Part shown: positions 6,511-8,914 of the stretch, piece after piece | Layout: every line of letters begins with the position of its first letter | Numbering within the stretch: position 1 is the first letter of the stretch | Source: Bacillota bacterium | GTDB taxonomy: Bacteria > Bacillota > DTU065 | Direction of reading: 5' to 3' | Assembly: GCA_012842235.1 (NCBI GenBank) | Contig: DUTE01000425.1 | Location: 1 to 8,914 of the forward strand | DNA: 8,914 bases | Translations under genes and position numbers: made by a program | The notes under the pieces: generated by a model | The model's database searches: none | Told to the model about the DNA's origin: nothing | Seen by the model: only the letters and a program-made list of their open reading frames with translations

Positions 6511-7316
6511 AAATTGGATGCAGTTCATGGTCTTTTCATCGCACACTAGGTGCAAAAAAAATTACATTCAAGGAATGGATAGAATTATGTGCTAATCATT
6601 ACCGTCTTGATGGGGTAGAGCTATTAGCTAGTCACTTTGAATCCACTGAGCCAGAATATCTATTAGATATTAAAAATCTTTGCACTGATCTTGGTCTTAC
6701 CATATCCTGTGTTTCTGCTGAAAATAATTTCACACAGGAAAGTGAAGACGCTATAGAAAGAGAAATCGAGCACGTCAAAGCTTGGATCGATATCGCAGGT
6801 ATTCTTGGTGCTCCTTTGGTAAGAATTTTTGCTGGTTCCTCTAATCAATTGAAAAATGAGTTGGTTTGGAACAACGTTGTTATGGCTATTAGAGAGTGTG
6901 CCGAGTATGCAAGTGAAGACGGAACAATGCTTGCCCTTGAAAACCATGGTGGTTTTATGGATGATCAGATTATTCGCTTAATCGAAGATGTAGATATGGA
7001 AAACTTCAAAGTAACAATGGACTTAGGTAATTTTGGTAAAGATCCCAACATTATATACAAGGCTATGGAGAATGTTGTGCCGCATACTATATTTGTACAC
7101 GCAAAATGTATGAGCTTTACAGATGATCTCAAAGAAGAAACTCTTGACTATGAGCGTATAATTAATATGTTAGACGATGCTAACTACAATGGCTTTTTAT
7201 CCATTGAGTTTGAGGGTCAAGGCGAAGAAAGCTCAGAGGTAGCCAAAGCTGTTGCTATGTTACGTCACCTAACTAGCGAAGCACATAAAAGACAGGTGGA
7301 ACGTTTATTAAAATAG
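6507..7316 (+). CDS. Sugar phosphate isomerase/epimerase-like TIM-barrel protein
   Basis: A 269-residue AP-endonuclease-2-type (xylose-isomerase-like) TIM barrel. Relatives act as metal-dependent sugar or inositol isomerases and epimerases, or as endonuclease IV. Seen: MKIGCSSWSF start (1-10), DGVELL (35-40), GAPLVRIFAG (101-110), LALENHGG (142-149), KVTMDLGNF (168-176), IFVHAKC (195-201) and LSIEFEGQG (231-239). Likely metal ligands are Glu145, Asp172, His198 and Glu234, so a divalent-metal enzyme is expected. The short length and absence of the DNA-binding features of endonuclease IV favour a small-molecule role. Its ATG overlaps the hflX stop by 4 nt and GAGGAGG (6493-6499) precedes it, so translation is coupled to hflX. 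The substrate cannot be named: no sugar genes are nearby. Confidence 0.88.
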   Translation: MKIGCSSWSFHRTLGAKKITFKEWIELCANHYRLDGVELLASHFESTEPEYLLDIKNLCTDLGLTISCVSAENNFTQESEDAIEREIEHVKAWIDIAGILGAPLVRIFAGSSNQLKNELVWNNVVMAIRECAEYASEDGTMLALENHGGFMDDQIIRLIEDVDMENFKVTMDLGNFGKDPNIIYKAMENVVPHTIFVHAKCMSFTDDLKEETLDYERIINMLDDANYNGFLSIEFEGQGEESSEVAKAVAMLRHLTSEAHKRQVERLLK

Positions 7317-7328
7317 GAGCAGCAGACT

Positions 7329-7347
7329 CTTTAGGCTAAGCTTAAAG
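7329..7347 (+). promoter_or_regulatory. Small hairpin directly before the DUF1385 ribosome binding site
   Basis: CTTTAGG / CTTAAAG with loop CTAAG gives a 7-bp stem including one G-U pair, abutting the AAGGGAG ribosome binding site (7348-7354). It is weak and AT-rich and may be chance. Confidence 0.22.
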
Positions 7348-7362
7348 AAGGGAGCGAAATGG

Positions 7363-8289
7363 ATGAGCAAATTCTATTATGGCGGTCAGGCAGTTATGGA
7401 AGGGGTCATGATGCGTGGCCCAAAGACTATTGGTATTGCCGTACGTAAAGAAGATAATACGATAGTTAAGCACAAAGAAGATGTTACAACAATTGGGGAA
7501 AAGTACCCTATCTTAAAGAAACCATTTATCAGAGGTGTAGTATCGCTTTTTGAATCTATGATTATCGGTACTAAAGCCTTAGTCTTTTCGGCTAATCAAT
7601 TTGCAGCTGAAGATGAACAAGAAGTGCTGACACCTAAGGAAATGGCTCTTACCATTGGGCTCTCCTTTGGACTTGCTATATTACTTTTTGTTGTTTTACC
7701 AGCTTTTCTAACAAGAATAGTAGAACAGCATATACAAAGTACAGTTTTATTAAACTTAACAGAGGGGCTTATTAAAATTACAATTTTTATGCTCTATATT
7801 TTAGGTATATCCTACACACCAGATATTAAAAGGGTTTTTCAATATCATGGTGCAGAGCACAAAGTAATCAATGCCTATGAGGCTGGTGAAGAACTTAAAG
7901 TTGAAAATATCCGTCCTTATTCACGCTTCCACATGCGCTGTGGTACTAATTTTCTTGTGATTGTTATGCTAATGAGCATTTTTATCTTTACATTGATCAC
8001 TGGTAGTACAAGGCCATCTTTTTTCCAACGCATTGGTCTTCATCTTCTTCTTTTACCTGTTGTTGCAGGGTTTTCGTATGAAGTTATTAGATTTATGGGC
8101 AAAGAAGATGCACCTAAATGGGTTAAAGCTTTAGCACGCCCCGGGCTTTGTACTCAATATTTAACAACTCGTGAGCCTGATGATTTACAGATAGAGACAG
8201 CTATTGCTGCTCTTATGGAAGTTTTACTTGTAGAAGATATGCCTTCTGAAGAAAAGATGTCATCACTTAATAATGAATTGACTCTCTAG
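7363..8289 (+). CDS. DUF1385 membrane protein (YqhQ family)
   Basis: A 308-residue integral membrane protein of the conserved but biochemically undefined DUF1385 family (B. subtilis YqhQ). Seen: the signature N-terminus YYGGQAVMEGVMMRGP (5-20), PFIRGVVSLFESM (54-66), QYHGAEHKVINAYE (160-173), HMRCGTNF (190-197) and YLTTREPDD (266-274). Hydrophobic segments lie at about 94-117, 128-150, 195-213 and 224-243. The clustered His162, Glu165, His166, His190 and Cys193 look like a possible metal site, which is inference only. AAGGGAG (7348-7354) lies 8 nt before the ATG; a second ATG at 7359 is out of frame. Its position just upstream of prfA is common in Bacillota, though here a terminator-like hairpin separates the two. 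The C-terminal tail (291-308) is acidic and variable. Confidence 0.94.
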   Translation: MSKFYYGGQAVMEGVMMRGPKTIGIAVRKEDNTIVKHKEDVTTIGEKYPILKKPFIRGVVSLFESMIIGTKALVFSANQFAAEDEQEVLTPKEMALTIGLSFGLAILLFVVLPAFLTRIVEQHIQSTVLLNLTEGLIKITIFMLYILGISYTPDIKRVFQYHGAEHKVINAYEAGEELKVENIRPYSRFHMRCGTNFLVIVMLMSIFIFTLITGSTRPSFFQRIGLHLLLLPVVAGFSYEVIRFMGKEDAPKWVKALARPGLCTQYLTTREPDDLQIETAIAALMEVLLVEDMPSEEKMSSLNNELTL

Positions 8290-8301
8290 AAAGTTATCAA
8301 A

Positions 8302-8327
8302 AACCGCGGCCCTAAAGGGCTGCGGTT
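8302..8327 (+). terminator. Terminator-like hairpin between the DUF1385 gene and prfA
   Basis: AACCGCGGCCC / GGGCTGCGGTT with loop TAAA gives an 11-bp GC-rich stem with one G-U pair, 12 nt after the stop codon. It is followed by ATTTCCGC, a short T tract, so termination may be incomplete. Its right arm can instead pair downstream (TGCGG 8321-8325 with CCGCA 8332-8336). Confidence 0.55.
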
Positions 8328-8359
8328 ATTTCCGCAAGGAAGGAGGAAATCAAAATTTT

Positions 8360-8914
8360 ATGATAGAAAAATTAAAAACCATTGAAGAGATATATAACGA
8401 TCTTACTCTAAAAATGACAGATCCTTCCTTGGCAACAGATCCCAAGGAGTTTCAAAAAGTTGCCAAGCGTCGTTCTGATTTAGAGGAAATAGTTGAAGTC
8501 TACCATCGCTATAGAGATCTACTTGAGGAAATAGAATCTACGAAAGAATTACTCAAAGAAGAAACAGATGAAGAGATGATTGAACTCGCTACAACAGAAT
8601 TAGAATCGTTAGAAACTACTTTTGCGGAAACTGAGATTGAACTACAAAAACTTTTATTGCCTAAGGATCCCAATGATGAAAAGAATGTCATTGTGGAGAT
8701 AAGAGCAGGTACAGGCGGTGACGAAGCGGCTTTGTTTGCCGGTGACCTTTATAGAATGTATAGTCATTATGCTGAGAATAGAAGATGGAAACAAGAGATA
8801 TTAAGTGCAAATCCCACTGAATTAGGGGGATTTAAGGAAATAATTTTCATGATTGAAGGTAAAGGTGCCTATAGTCGCCTCAAGTATGAAAGTGGTGTTC
8901 ACAGGGTTCAGAGA
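8360..8914 (+). CDS. prfA: Peptide chain release factor 1 (3' end outside window)
   Basis: Recognises UAA and UAG stop codons and triggers peptide release on the ribosome. Seen: 185 codons from ATG 8360 to the window edge, about half of the usual ~355. A helical, charged N-terminal domain (1-100) is followed by the PCRF-domain signature IRAGTGGDEAALFAGDL (114-130). TELGGFKE (153-160), GAYSRLKYESGVHRVQR (169-185) continue it. The sequence fits RF1 rather than RF2, which lacks this exact form and usually carries a programmed frameshift early in the gene. The GGQ peptidyl-hydrolase motif and the stop-codon-reading PxT loop lie beyond the right edge and cannot be checked. AAGGAGG (8340-8346) precedes the start by a long 13 nt. 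No in-frame ATG, GTG or TTG lies closer, so this start is accepted. Confidence 0.96.
   Translation, partial: MIEKLKTIEEIYNDLTLKMTDPSLATDPKEFQKVAKRRSDLEEIVEVYHRYRDLLEEIESTKELLKEETDEEMIELATTELESLETTFAETEIELQKLLLPKDPNDEKNVIVEIRAGTGGDEAALFAGDLYRMYSHYAENRRWKQEILSANPTELGGFKEIIFMIEGKGAYSRLKYESGVHRVQR

Noticed and set aside
8509..8691. Minus-strand open frame of 60 codons, Ser-rich
   Set aside because: Antisense shadow of the helical N-terminal domain of prfA. The Ser-rich composition comes from the complement of Glu codons.

Overview
The window is a low-GC chromosomal segment that looks like a member of the Bacillota, probably an anaerobic Clostridia-type lineage. The evidence is AT-rich codon use, strong AGGAGG-type ribosome binding sites, TTG starts, a dimer-type glycyl-tRNA synthetase, a YqhQ-type DUF1385 protein directly upstream of prfA, and an ECF vitamin-uptake component beside a type III pantothenate kinase. 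Genus cannot be read from the sequence. No mobile elements, CRISPR arrays, tRNAs or rRNAs were seen.

Left part (1-1385, minus strand): a two-gene unit, transcribed leftward, of a free methionine-(R)-sulfoxide reductase (TTG start) followed 15 nt later by glycyl-tRNA synthetase, which runs off the left edge. A 186-nt divergent spacer (1386-1571) separates it from the rightward genes.

Centre (1572-4431, plus strand): a secreted, divergent GHL10-type TIM-barrel protein, an unrecognised three-helix membrane protein with its own likely promoter, and an ECF transporter S component that is probably a pantothenate transporter (PanT).

Right part (4488-8914, plus strand): coaX (pantothenate kinase), hflX (ribosome-associated GTPase), a sugar-phosphate isomerase/epimerase-like TIM barrel, the DUF1385 membrane protein, a terminator-like hairpin, and the first 185 codons of prfA (release factor 1). 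coaX-hflX are 10 nt apart with the hflX ribosome binding site starting inside the coaX stop codon. hflX and the isomerase overlap by 4 nt (ATGA).

Functionally, panT and coaX would make a short pantothenate-uptake and CoA-synthesis module, while glyQS, hflX and prfA are translation genes. The rest is housekeeping or uncharacterised. No clearly new multi-gene system was recognised. The points most worth a second look are the substituted active-site region of the GHL10 protein, the unrecognised membrane protein, the panT-coaX pairing with a hairpin between them, and the competing hairpins before prfA.
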